From Chamaecyparis obtusa (lineage: Eukaryota > Streptophyta > Pinopsida > Cupressales > Cupressaceae): a stretch of 64,000 nt of DNA. How positions within the stretch are numbered: position 1 is the first letter of the stretch; the number at the start of each line of letters is the position of its first letter. Positions 23,368 through 34,762 of this stretch are shown in pieces. The DNA is taken from NCBI GenBank assembly GCA_027943335.1, contig BSBK01006754.1:90001-154000 (forward strand), given 5' to 3'. A model generated the notes under the pieces. It saw only the letters and a program-made list of their open reading frames with translations. It was not told where the DNA came from and did no database searches. Made by a program: the position numbers and the translations under genes.

Positions 23368-23381
23368 CAAAGAGGGGCAAA
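23368..23381 (+). other. polypurine tract of gypsy-1
   Basis: CAAAGAGGGGCAAA immediately precedes the TG of the 3' LTR. Its position and purine content fit the plus-strand primer. Confidence 0.85.
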
Positions 23382-24338
23382 TGTAATCACCTAAAAATGG
23401 TCACCTAGACTATTAGCCCCTTTTGCTAAATTATCAATTGCTTATTCTTGATCAAATCCTAGTTCTATTATTTATTTGATTATTTTCTATGGGCTAACCA
23501 TTTTATCCTAAGTCTTTATTTATTTAAAAGGAATTTCCTCCCCTTTTATTAAATAAAAAGCCCCCACTTTTCCTCTTATCCTAAGTTGCACAAAAAAAGC
23601 ATTATTCCTATTTTATAAAAAGGAGAAAAGACACTTTTTGTCTCATATGGACACAAAAGTCAACTCTTATTTTCCCATTGGAGGATATTTGTGCACATGG
23701 ATTGCTCCTGTTTCAAGCTCCACTGTTGATTAAATCTTTTGCCTCTTAATCTCCATGGTCCATTCTTTCTCATTTCATTTAAAAGGAGAGCTCTCTTCTC
23801 ATTCTTAGATCCATCTTTTGAATACTAATGTTATGCTGTAGGTTTTCTAGGTGACTTTGGAGCTTTGGAGATTTGAAGCATTCTTAGCTTTTGCATTCAC
23901 ATTCTATCTTAGTTCCATTCTTGCATTCTAGTTTCATTATTGCATCATAGCTTTCATGGCATGCATAGCTTAGTTTCCTTTTATGCTTTAGATTAATTCA
24001 CATAGTCTAATTAGGAGGGTTTTGTAATACTTGCATCTTTCCTTTCCATAGCTTAACTTGCATAGTAATCTTAATATAGCTTGCATCTTCATTTCTAGCA
24101 TTGCATTTCATTCACATTTTGATTCTTGAGGATATTGTCATTCTTTCCCTTGTATCCATTGAATCTCCCATTGCATGGTTTACTAGCAAGGTCATAGGCT
24201 TAAATAGCTCTAGCTGAGAGCACACTGAATTTCCTTACACTCCATGCCTAGGGAGCTCTAGGTCATTTTTCAAAGTCTCCCATTTATGGATTCTCTTGGA
24301 AGCAAAGACTTAGAGAAGTGCACATTCTAGTGTGTACA
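23382..24338 (+). repeat. 3' LTR of gypsy-1
   Basis: 957 bp, same length as the 5' LTR, with roughly 20-25 differences by eye (for example around 23470, 23590-23625 and 23710). Followed by the CTTCT site duplication. Confidence 0.95.
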
Positions 24339-26204
24339 CTTCTTGGTCGTAAGGGAGAATTCCCACTTTTGTGCATTCCTTTGATATAGCTCATTGGGAA
24401 TCAAATTAGCCATTTGAAGTGGTACCATCTTGAATGTACAAAGCATCTCAAGCATAGCATCTTCAATTTTCTCTTTGTTCTCTATGCTCATCTTCTCAAA
24501 TATTACTTGCTTGAATCCTGCTAAACCAGCAGAGCTCTTGATGTTGTGGCATATTTCATCCACAGTCAGTGTTTTTCTCTGTACTGGTGACTTCTTCTTT
24601 ATTTCTTTGTCACTCTCTGTTTCCTCATCATCTTTCTCCAAAATTAGTTTCCTCCTAGGCTTCTTCCTTATCTAGCTTGATATTGCCCTAGGTTGAACAA
24701 TTTTCCTTTTCCCTGATGCATGGGTTTTCTTTTGTGGCTCGACAGCTACAGTTGTAGAGGCTACCCTTATTCTTGGCCTAAGAATAGGTGATGAAATAGC
24801 CTTAGGTTTTTGCATTTTCTTGTTCACAGGCTCGAAAATTACTTCCTTCTTGCCTTTCTTTTCTACTACCTTCTCCTCTTCTTCACTTTCACTGGATTCA
24901 CTTAATTTATCTTCTCCTAGACCTTGTGTCAGTTCTAGAGGTGCATCTACCTCTCTTTCTCCTATCATTTTCTTTAGATTTTTCACTATATTTTTCCTCT
25001 TCCTTTCTAGGGTAGCAGACTTCAATCCCATGGTTATTTTAGCCTTAGCCTCCTCATAAGTTCCAAAATAGGTAGCCTTCTTATCAACTTCCTCGGCTAA
25101 CAAGGTTGTGATTGTTGTTGTGGTCTCATCAATATTAACCTCATAAGGTAATGGCATTAGCCATGATACCCTCGGTATAGAAGATTGAGCATATGTGAAG
25201 TCAGTATCTACTAAGAAACAAATCTCCTATTTGTTATTCTCAACTAGGAATACATGAATCCTACTTCTCTTACTCATTTTCTTCTTGAATTCTATAAAGT
25301 AGTTTTCCATTACACCCTCAAAATTCTCTCCTATCTGACTAATAAACTCATTAATTTGAACTATTATTGGCCTATTCTTATCCCAGACTACTCCTCCAAT
25401 AGTAGGAAATTTTTTTTGAATATAGAGTAATAGACAAATAAGTAAGGAACCAAACTTACACATAGAATTCTTCACTTTCTAGATAGAAGTAAGGTTCTCG
25501 ACAAGTTGAGTCAGTTGGAGCTCAACAAGATCATAGGTATGATCCTTCTTGATGATTTTACAAGACTAGTCCACTGCCATGCATGGGACGCTATCCAACC
25601 GACTAGACTGATAGAATTTGTGAGCAATTACCCTAACTATATCTAGATCAGTGATACTAGATATTGTCATTCCACGCTTATTCCATACTACCTGAGTATT
25701 TTCTTGAATCTCCTCCTTGCTTTGACATCTCATTTTTTTCTTACTGAGGAGTTTAGGGTGTCCAGCTACTCGATGAATCATGTCTTTAGTGATTTGGACT
25801 AGTCCATCCTCTAGCCAAATTTTCATGTCGTGTAATCTGCTCAAAACTATCTTAATCCAATCCACTTTGAAATTTTGTGGAAAATCAAGGGCATGAACTA
25901 ACCCTTGCTCAGTAACCTTCTGGTGTTTTGGCTTCAACACCCCATTGTTGCACAGTTTGTTGTATGCTTCCCTAAGTTCATAGTCACCAATATCTTCAAT
26001 TTTGCACATGTAGCATGATCAGATGTCATTTATCATAAATACATTCTTAGGGATCGACGACAGGGCTCCACTAAGATCTCCCATGATCGCGCTCTCCGGG
26101 ATGGCTTGAAACTTTTGTGGCCTACATGCCTCATTCCTTACCAATTGAACATTGAATACCTCCTTTCCTTGTTTCTTCATTATAACTGATGATGATGATG
26201 CCAT
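24339..26204 (-). pseudogene. unknown large ORF of the outer element, N-terminal part
   Basis: Starts at the ATG 26204 (MASSSSVIMKKQGKEVFNVQ) and stays in one frame down to the gypsy-1 insertion, with only a few in-frame stops (after codon 61, near 25566, around 25470-25500, near 25227 and near 24672). The first ~200 codons look globular: DYELREAYNKLCNNGVL, VDWIKIVLSRLHDMKIWLED, MIHRVAGHPKL. Then comes YIQKKFPTIGGVVWDKNRPI, followed by a highly charged region (SESSESEEEEKVVEKKGKKE) and basic R/K-rich stretches. No named domain was recognised. The globular part resembles in style the hypothetical proteins carried by other plant LTR elements. It continues at 7857-6160. Total about 1,190 codons before interruption. 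A TATA candidate lies ~180 bp upstream (26386-26393). Confidence 0.65.
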
Positions 26205-26385
26205 TTATCTAAACTAAAAATTCTCGTAAAAGATTTTACTCGGTAAAGTACCTTTGCACAAGTGTTCTTCAGTGAAGATTTTTGAAATTGCTCTTAAGAT
26301 CTTAATCACACTGGTTACACACACTTTGAATCACTCAAAGAAATTTTCAATTCTCCAGTGAAGTGAAATGAATGGTAACTTCCCA

Positions 26386-26393
26386 CTTTATAG
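26386..26393 (-). promoter_or_regulatory. candidate TATA box for the unknown ORF of the outer element
   Basis: The minus strand reads CTATAAAG about 180 nt before the ATG at 26204, in a ~550 bp spacer that separates the end of gag (about 26756) from this ORF. Position and sequence suit a separate promoter, but one TATA-like octamer in AT-rich DNA is weak evidence. Confidence 0.35.
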
Positions 26394-26755
26394 ACCTCAA
26401 ATGGTTGGATTAGGGCTTCTTAAATGTTCCGTACACATTCTAGGTGAGATACAGTTGTCTCGGTAATCTCATGTTAAACTCAGCTAACACAAGCTCAGTC
26501 GACACAACCATTTAGTTATAGCTTGGTGTACATCACATCTTGGCTATCACAGCTACTTAGAACACATTGATAACTTGGTCATTTCAGACTAAAACATTGA
26601 TGCTCGACATCAAATATGGATCATTCCACTTTGCTCAAATCTGTCGTAATGCATCTTTATTCATGCAGATATGGAATTTTTCTCAACATATGTTAGGAAA
26701 TGATATAAAATAAAACATTGTAAAACACAGTTCCAAACATACCTTCTTTTCTTAG

Positions 26756-27932
26756 TTCAAAGTAGTGTGATCACCTGATCCATCGGATTGGGTGACCTCA
26801 GGTGCACTGGCTTCACTAGTGCTTCTCTCTTCTTTCTTCTTCCATGTTTTGTTCATCTGATTTCTCATTTTCCCAATGATTTCTTCATTCTTGTTTAGAT
26901 CACTAGTCGGTATGGGTGATCTGCAATCTTTCTTCAAATGTCCTATCTTATTGCATTTGTATCACACCATACTTCCATTCATCCAACTCTTAGATTTTCC
27001 TCTAAAGTGAGTCTTCTGACAATTTTCTCCAATGTGCCCATATTTTTCACAGTAATAAAAACTGTACCAAGTGTTGTAATCCCAGTTGTATGTGTTACCC
27101 TTCTTTGGTGACTTATTATGTTGATTTGATGACCATTTAGGTTTTGATCTACATTCAAATGCTCTATGTCCATACTTCTGATAGTTGAAACAATGTCCTT
27201 GAAATTTTGGTGAGATAGGTGAATTACTAACCTTTGTCCTACATTCTTGTATCCGATGTCCATGTTTCTTGCATTTAAAACAAAATCCATTAAATTTAGG
27301 TTTAGGTTCATACTTACCATGTTTTCTTCTACAGACATTATTTATGTGTCATGGCTTTCCACGATGATGACATGTGGGCTTGTTTTTCTTTGGTTTAGCT
27401 TTCCTTTGCTCTCCACTTTTATACGATTCTCCTTCTTCAATGGATGATGATTGCTCATTATGACCAAGTCCAAATGTATCACTAGGTCTTCTAGGTGACC
27501 TTAACAACTCTTCAAAGTATCTTGCAGATTCATTAGGCTTGATCATCATTTCATTGACTTCCTTTTCAGTTCTTAGTTCATTCTTTAGTTGATTGTTTTC
27601 TAATCTTAGATTGATGATTTCCATCTCTTTCCTGCTTAATTCCTGATTAACCAGTAACAGTTGATTTACCATGTCTGGATGATTGTTATTCATCCTTTCC
27701 ATGTCATTTGTCTTTTCATCAAGTCTCATTAATATTTGTCTTTTATATTCTTTTGCCATTGTCTTGTCTTCTTCTTCTTTCTTTTTCTGATCAACTATTT
27801 CACAGAGTCTCACAGACTGATTTCTTGTTCTCTTTTAAGATCTTTGATATTTCCATTCAATATGTTATTTTTCTCTAGTAGTTATTTTATGGCTTTGTCA
27901 CTTCCTACAAAATTCCCATTATCAAATAGTCT
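26756..27932 (-). pseudogene. gag: outer element gag, C-terminal half with zinc knuckles
   Basis: From the gypsy-2 insertion point downwards the frame encodes a coiled coil (QLLLVNQELSRKEMEIINLR and LENNQLKNELRTEKEV). Then RYFEELLRSPRRPSDTFGLGH follows, which is the conserved segment of SIRE-type copia gag. Zinc knuckles come next: CFKCKKHGHRIQEC, CFNYQKYGHRAFEC (second Cys lost), YYCEKYGHIGENC and YKCNKIGHLKKDC, with a first partial one near 27340. It ends after SGDHTTLN at 26756. At least one frameshift (about 27338) and several stops between 27800 and 27890 are present. The N-terminal capsid-type gag domain is absent. The remaining 5' piece is at 48952-49130, on the far side of gypsy-2. 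Confidence 0.82.
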
Positions 27933-27944
27933 TGTTGAGCGTCA

Positions 27945-29332
27945 TTTTTACACGAAGACAATGGCTAGGAATTTGCGTGAGCAACATTCCCTCTTGGAAG
28001 ATTGATGGAATCAATCTCAAGGTTCCTTTTGGCCGGGTCTCAACTGCTTGGATAGCTCAACAGAAGAAAAATGTGATTTTTTTAACAAGGAGGCCTTTGC
28101 TAGTTCTTCTCTCAAGGGAAACTGCAAAAAAAACTTTAGGAAGTCTCTTTTTTTTAATATGATTTTTCAGATTTAAGAATAAAGCAATGCTAGTTTAATT
28201 AATATACTGAAAATAACTTGCAAAGAAGGTTAGAAGATGTAGGGTAACAAGAGATTTTAAATGAATTTTATGAAAAGAAACCTAATGGACATATCCTAGC
28301 ATCACACCACCATGCAAATTAAATAACCAAGAAGATGAAGAAACCCACAAAACAAAGATCAGATCATATCACAATCTTCAGCTAAATGGATGCAATCATC
28401 AATAGAATTGAACAAATGTAGACGTATGATAAGCCAAAACTCATCAGATCATGAAGCCACCCCAAATGTGCGTACACATGAGACAAGTTAATCTTTAAGC
28501 ACCAAAGAATAATCTTCTCATAAATTTGTCACAACACAAAAATGCAATACTAGCAAACACCAAACTAAAAGATCGCAGACTTAAAATCATTAAACAACCA
28601 ATTGGCTCTTTGAAAAAAAGAATGAGCAATTCACACATTAACAAATTTTGCATAGATAGTAGATAAATCACACCATGAATGAAGCACCAATTGTATCTAT
28701 TGTAATAATCATCAAGTCGACCCTCATTACATTGTTTTATTACAATTTATAGAGCTGGGCTCTTATTTTCACAGCTAGGGTTTAGTTGTGACTAAACTTG
28801 AAAGTAAATGTAAACTAAAGCTTGCATTAAAGAAACTACTTCTAAAGCTTAGCTAAACTATCCTAGCATAGACTTAAACCTCGTGCATTACAAAGATTTG
28901 AATAAAATATGCATTAGATAACTTAAAAATGGAGCTGGAACTCGTGCATGCAATTGATAATCTCCATGTTTCTGCCCTTAATCCTTGGATTCGGCTTCTC
29001 CACATGGACCCAACTGGAAGAGATCCCAAAATCATGCACAAACGATCCCAAAAAGAAAGCCCAAATGACTGGAAAATGATCTCTGAGATAACCAGAGTTA
29101 ACTTTCGGACATGCCAAAAAATGCCCAAATCCTGACAGTTGGTCCAAAAAACTCAAGACCCAAAATTGACGAAGTACCAAGTCCTTCATCTCCAAAATTT
29201 TGGACTTGCAGACTTTTCGGAGGCTAAAAAACCCACATGGCTGAAAAGTCAAAAATCAGGCTCTGCAAAAATGGCTAAGTGTCAAAACTGGATTTTCTGT
29301 ACACAAAATATAGCAGATCTTGGACCGGAGGC
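27945..29332. other. non-coding part of the gypsy-2 3' LTR beyond its ORF
   Basis: About 1.4 kb after the stop of the LTR ORF (minus-strand sense), AT-rich and without conserved frames. On the minus strand this would be the 3' side of the LTR (R/U5), and in the other LTR the same stretch (42290-43685) leads to the PBS. Confidence 0.5.
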
Positions 29333-32300
29333 TTACTGGCTGGGAGGCACTTCTAGATGTGCTTTCTTGAACCTATCCAATATCTCCAGCACCTCATCAA
29401 AGTCTAGCATCTTGATCCCTTGAAGGATCTCTTGCTGCCTATCTCGAAAGTCAGTCAGTTCTTGTGCAAAAGCTTTTATTTCTTCTTCATGAGATAGGAC
29501 TTTTTGAATTTCCTCCTTCTGGTAAAACATCTGCTAGAGGTCTTCTTTAGTCTTCACCCCTCAAAATATTCCTAAGTACTGATTGATGATATCATTCACT
29601 GAAAACATAGTCTTCTCATCATCTACATTGAACAGATCCAGGTCTAGGCCTTCAAAGAACTCCTCCAACTCCTTTGCAAAAAGCGTGCTATCGTCTCTTC
29701 TGATATTTAGTCTTTTGAGAACCTTCTCAAAGATGGCCAATGCTACTACTATTTCTTGGATCCATTCTTCAAAAATATCCAATTTCAATCCTTCAAATAT
29801 CTTCATCAAAACCTTGAAGCACTGTGTCTTTATCATTGTTAGCTCATCCAACACCTTTTTCCAATTAAGGATAGTTTCCTCTACACCATTTTCATCGCTC
29901 ATGATTTCTGTCAAGGAAGTTATTCCCGCCAAAATGCTTCGAAAGGGTTGTAGGATCCTCCTGAGGGATAAGCTAGAAAACTGTTCAAAATCAAGCTTCC
30001 ACTTAGCACAAGCCTGTATAAAAGAATGCAGAACATCTGTATCTATATCCCCCTTCTTCTCCAAAATTTCTTGTAATGAGGCCTTGGGGTTATCTAGATC
30101 AATTGGACCTGCTGTCTTCAGAATGAATTTCTTCATAGATTCATTTCTCTCTACCAAAGATTTTATCCTTTCTTCATCCTTATCCATGAAGCCTAAAGCA
30201 TGCTTCAAACCCAAAGTAGCAAAAGGTTTTGCTACCTTCCCTGGTTGGCTCTCCCAAGTCTATTTCCTCCAACACATAGTCATCCAAGGTGATCTCATTT
30301 GCACTAACATCCATTATAGGAACAACCACATGTGCTTTCCACCTACCCATTTGGTCTTGTGTTACATAAGACATTGTCCTTTCTTGGGGAACTGGTGCCA
30401 TTTGGTGGAAGGCACACCCTAGCATGGTTATATCAGCCTCATCATCTGTATACACCCTGACCCTTGGCTGTATTTCCTTGGTGATCCATGTGGGCTTTGA
30501 GAATGCATTCAATGGCTCATAGGAAGTAGCCAATGTGGAAGAAGTTGCTAGGCATTCTGCCCTTATTTCCTCTTGACTCTCTTGTTCCTTCTCTATTTCT
30601 TGTTCATCTCCAGTATTTTGTTTGCCCTCTTCCTATGTGCGCTCCTCATCATCAGCTGTTTGTTGCTCATTAGCCATTTGTTCCTCAGTACCTATTTGTT
30701 GCTTCTCTTCTTTAGTATGAGGATCTTCTTCTTCTTGTGATTCCCCTCTGACATCTGGTTCCTCAGACCCTGCATGAATTTCCTCCATCTTTTCTTCACC
30801 AATGACCTTTGCTCCCTTTTTTGGCTCATGTGATGTTTATCATAATGAATCATCGTGAACATGTGGCAAAGGCATGGGGACTTGTGGAGGAATGTTGATC
30901 GAGGGGAGTGTGGGAGACACATGGGGAAAGGTTGAATGAACTGGTGGAGTTGGAGTTGGAAGGAGAACATGGGATGAAGAGGGTTGCTGAGGAAATGAAG
31001 GGGTTTGTATTGGAGTGGAAAGTGGAGTGGTAGGGGCTGTTTGAAGTGGAATTGACGGTGGGGTCAAAAAATTTTAAGGTGGAGGCGAAGGTGGAATAGA
31101 TGAGACCAATGGGACCTGTGTAGCTACATCTTCTTCTGAGGTGATCCCAACAGAAGAGTCATTTTTTGGCTTTGTAGTTTCCTTCTGGGACTTAGCCATC
31201 TCTACATCATCTTGTCCTTGTGGCCTTTGTCATAGGTATTCTCCCATGCCAGCACAAACACTTGTAAAATGCATAGGAGCTTGTTGCTCAGACTCCTTGA
31301 AACCATGCAATCTTGCAAAATATGTGATGTCGAATTCATCATCACCAAGGGCATCAAGATTTATTGGTTCTCCCTATGTAGCCCCTTGAACATCCTTAGG
31401 ATCATCATCCATTATCCTCCTTTTCTTCAAAAATCCCATAGACTGGGTCCTCCTACTGAGGGGAACTTCATCCAAATCATCTTCATCATCTTCCACCAGG
31501 GTATCCATCTATGTAGGCATTGAGCCTTTCTTCCTTTTGTAAACATTTTCCTTAGTGACCCCAACTGGCTTGGGTCCTATGATATTGAATTTGGTTTTCT
31601 TTACCAAGCTTGGTGAATCATGATCACTGGATGAAGGTGCTTCTGGTGGTGCAATACTTTCGGTCATCCTAGTTTTTGTCTTTTTGGAGTGTGTGGCTGG
31701 ACCATATGCAGTGGGGTACTCATGGCAATATATAGTTTCTGGCTTTAGAGGAGTACCATCTTTGAATTGTGGTCTGAGTACCTTTTCTCCCTTCTACTTA
31801 TTTTCTTGAGAGGGCTTCTTTGGGAGTTGTTTCATGGGGATTGACTGCATTGGGAAAGGATGAGAAATCCAAGATTTAGTTAGCTTAACCACACGTCAGG
31901 CTCTGAAATCCATACTATCATTTTCATCTCAGTCCACCTCTACATTTAGGATAGCCCTTGTGTACACCTTATCCATGTTGTAGATAGAATCCAAAATTTT
32001 GTCAGAGTCAACATCTATCACCTTCTGTGGAATCCTCAATGAAAGGGAGCCTTGTGCTAGCTCTAGACTCATCTAGCAATAATCACGGACCCTTACCTCA
32101 TAATCATCAACACAGTTTTCCCAATGGTCTTCCACATGTAGCTCATGAACATAGTGCCTCCCCATTATGTGGCTGTATGTACCAATGGGATCAAACTGAG
32201 GCCTTACCAGGTTGTAGGTTGACAATGGGAATTCATCCCATTCTCTAGCTAGAGACTTACAGACTTTCACATCTAGTACACAGTTGGGGCCGATGGAAAT

Positions 32301-33446
32301 AGGAAAATCCCAAAAATGCTTCTTCTTGTGCGTGATATGTTCATGAGCATCAGATAATTGCCTTTGTATCTCTAGGTGAACTACCCTGTTAAGAGGGTAT
32401 CTTGGTAAGTTTTTGGGCGCCAAGGTGCTTCTTGCCACCCAAATGTAAGTGAAGGTCCGAAATTGTATGTAGAACACCCCGATGGCCTTTACTTTAGCTT
32501 CTACTTCTATGGATAACCTTTTGGCATAGTCTCCCTCAATGGAGCGTATGATGGAAAAAATAAAAGCATCATTGACTATTCTAAAATATGGGTTAGAGTG
32601 TGTGTAGAAGTATTTCCTCACTAGTTGAGGATAGAAGGTAAATGGCCATGTGTTCTGTTCACCCATCACCCCAACTTTAGTCAATCCTGGATATAGTACC
32701 CATGCAGCTAGCAGATACACAACATAAGATGTCATGTAGAAATGGGGGTCTATCTTAACCTGAATCAGTTGTTCATCAAGTTGGTCACTTAGGATGGCAG
32801 CCCAATCAAACCTTGCTTGCCTTTCTCTTATCTTTTGGATTAGGAAAATCATCCATTGCTCCAACTAAAAGGACTTAGGCAGCCCATACACCCTGTTGAT
32901 CATTGTTACGATCGCTTGGATATCTTCTTGCATATACCCTCTTCTCATATTAATCCTATCCAGTTTGTTCTTGGGTAACAAATGCATCAAGTACTCATTA
33001 TTGACAATGTTGTGAGCCCTTTGTATGTCTTTATTATAGAACTCGATTCCCTTGTTGATGTTGAAATTAAAGAACTTGTCAACCCCTTTTGGTAGATGGA
33101 AGACATCCTCAATATTGTCAAGCCTTAGGTCCAAGACCACTTCACCAATGTTGTTCTTTACCATGTGCTCATCAGGCACGTAGTTATTGTCGAATGTGTT
33201 GATTAGGTCTACTGATTGAATGGAAACTGGGTGAGCTGCCGCATTCACCAGAGAGAAATGCACTAATGAAGTGCAGTCCTCTAAGCATCCTACCGGCTGA
33301 GCACATTTATTCAGGTATTCATTCCAGCTTACATTCCCAATGTCCATGTCTATTATGCCTATGTGCAAGTCAGTCAGTTTGGAAGGTGGATGATAGCCTT
33401 TGAATTGATATTTCATTGCTGGTGATGCTACTACTATTTCGGCCAT
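29333..33446 (-). pseudogene. ~1,370-codon ORF inside the gypsy-2 3' LTR, function unknown
   Basis: ATG at 33446 (MAEIVVASPAMKYQ), stop TAA at 29335-29333. The first ~460 codons are globular and nearly open: VFHLPKGVDKFFNFNINKG, INMRRGYMQEDIQAIVTMIN, then FDWAAILSDQLDEQL and HFYMTSYVVYLLAAWVLYPG, WPFTFYPQLVRKYF, HIMGRHYVHELHVEDHW. Next are charged linkers, a proline-rich stretch (31067-30840: PTPTPPVHSTFPHVSP), an E/Q-rich acidic part, a short conserved block (YTDDEADIT, YVTQDQMGRWKAHVVVP), and an alpha-helical C-terminus (30214-29333) reached by one frameshift near 30210. Stops interrupt the middle. The layout of the N-terminal half recalls unnamed hypothetical proteins widespread in plant repeats. 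No enzyme motif was recognised. The same frameshift and end are present in the other LTR, so they predate this insertion. Confidence 0.72.
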
Positions 33447-33539
33447 ATCTGCAGAAAGGACAAGAAATGAATCAAAAATATGTCAGGAGAAAAATCTTAG
33501 AAAACAAAGCACATTACCAATTTAAATTCAAAAGGGGGC

Positions 33540-34760
33540 CACAAAAGGTGATTTCAGCCTTTCGGACTTTCGGGTGTATTGGACCTCTAAAAAGAATAAA
33601 AGGCCGAAAAGGCCGAAAGAGGCTACACTGCTGAAAATATTCTTGGCTCTTTCGGTGAATCGGAGGTGAGGAAACCCTGTAGGATGACAAGGCCAAAAAG
33701 GCCAAAAAGATTGAGGAGGGGTTTCTGGTAGCATCTTGATGAGTTCGACGATCTGGGGATCGATATCTCTTCGGCGCCCGATAAGGCCAAAAAGGCCAAA
33801 AATGCCGAAGGCGCACTTGAGTACTTTTGGCAAGATGGTCTACTTTCATTGCTTTAGAGGTATGAATTTTTCTATGTGTGACAACACAGAAAAGCCGAAA
33901 GGTGCCCTCAACACTTGGAGAATTCCTGTTGCAAGTTGCTTGAAAGTTTCAGACCCCGAAGGTCCGAAACTAGGGTTTCTTAGTTAGACTCAAAAATGAG
34001 TCTGATGATGAGTTTGACCTCAAACTCGTCAAGGGGATGCAAGGTGACTACCTTAAAGATCCCTAAGGTCCATAAGGCTGACTCCAAACAACCTAAACTT
34101 GAAGGCAAGGCTGAAAAGGCCGAAAAGACATGAACCTTAAAATTAAGACAAGCCAAAAAGGCCAAAAGAAAGGACCCTAATCTCAGACCTAAAACACAAA
34201 CAAAAGAGGTGGGGGGAAGGCTACCAACCTAGAAGACAATGAAATCAAGGATGACCAGCGAGGACATAAGATGAAGATGACGAAAAGGTGACGAGCGACG
34301 AGCAAACTGGCTGGAGGTGGAGGAGTGAGTGCGAAAGTGCGGGTTTTAAAACTCTTCGATCCTTATATAGGCTACCCTAGTGGCTGACATCATCAGCCCA
34401 AGTGATCGAGATTTCAGCCTTTTGGGGGTGTTGGACTGTCGAAAAGGCCAAAACTCTGAAAGGCCGACTCACGCAAGGGGTCAGACCTCTGAAGTTCTAG
34501 ACCTCTGACAAGTCTGAAAGTGGTGTCAAGGCCAAAAAGGTCAAAAATGGGGCAGCATTTTAACTCCTCACTCCTTCGGCCTTTTCGCACTTTCGGACAT
34601 CTGAAAGTACGAAATCTCAACAAGGCTGAAAAGGCCAAAAACTGACAAACAACTAAGGACAAGAGAGACCAAGAACAAGAAATGAAACAAGTAGAAAGCA
34701 AGAAGGGGGGGGCCCCGAGGCCAGAAAGACCATGAGGGGAGTGTGGTTGTGGGACCACAA
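33540..34760. repeat. AAGGCC(G/A)AAA motif cluster in the gypsy-2 LTR (3' copy)
   Basis: The 5' (minus-sense) fifth of the LTR holds more than a dozen copies of AAGGCCGAAA, AAGGCCAAAA and complements, e.g. at 33600-33620, 33689-33706, 33782-33806, 34108-34124, 34150-34162, 34440-34450, 34526-34540, 34618-34640. They also create spurious frames with FGLFGLF or FRPFRPF repeats on the other strand. The position upstream of the TATA candidate suggests part of U3. Confidence 0.75.
34363..34370 (-). promoter_or_regulatory. TATA-box candidate of the gypsy-2 LTR
   Basis: Minus strand CTATATAA, conserved in the other LTR at 48563-48570. It lies ~390 bp into the LTR and ~920 bp before the ORF start, so it could drive both the genomic RNA and the LTR ORF message. 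Confidence 0.5.
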
Positions 34761-34762
34761 CA

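Larger units (their letters stand above)
7858..24338 (+). mobile_element. gypsy-1: Ty3/gypsy Tat-like LTR retrotransposon with antisense plant-mobile-domain gene
   Basis: 16,481 bp. The 957 bp LTRs (7858-8814, 23382-24338) have TGTA...TACA ends and a 5 bp site duplication CTTCT (7853-7857, 24339-24343). The PBS is TGGCGCCCACCATGGGGC and the PPT is AAAGAGGGGCAAA. Internal order on the plus strand is gag, PR, RT, RNase H, a second (archaeal-type) RNase H, IN; on the minus strand, between IN and the 3' LTR, lies a plant-mobile-domain ORF. The second RNase H, the MPVSTRSQ gag start and the antisense 3' ORF are features of the Tat lineage. It is inserted in the unknown ORF of the outer element. 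LTR divergence of 2-3% by eye makes it the youngest element here, but gag-pol has a frameshift and about 17 in-frame stops. Confidence 0.95.
27933..34762 (-). repeat. 3' LTR of gypsy-2 (6,830 bp)
   Basis: Aligns over its whole length with 42279-48946. It contains the ORF at 33446-29333, an AAGGCC-motif region (33540-34760) and a TATA candidate. The right end carries a short inverted repeat GTTGTGG-GA-CCACAAC right at the terminus. It is longer than its partner chiefly because the other copy lost ~140 bp corresponding to about 29841-29975 here. Confidence 0.93.

Noticed and set aside
24430..25059. Plus-strand frames rich in Ser and Phe
   Set aside because: Antisense shadow of the acidic region of the outer element ORF.
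29583..30422. Long plus-strand frame (279 codons) in the gypsy-2 LTR
   Set aside because: It is the antisense of the conserved minus-strand LTR ORF; Ser/Lys/Phe-rich composition mirrors the E/K/L-rich sense protein.
33514..33849. Frames with FGLFGLF or FRPFRPF repeats suggesting a repeat protein
   Set aside because: They arise from the AAGGCC decamer array read in different frames; no conservation between the two LTRs at protein level.
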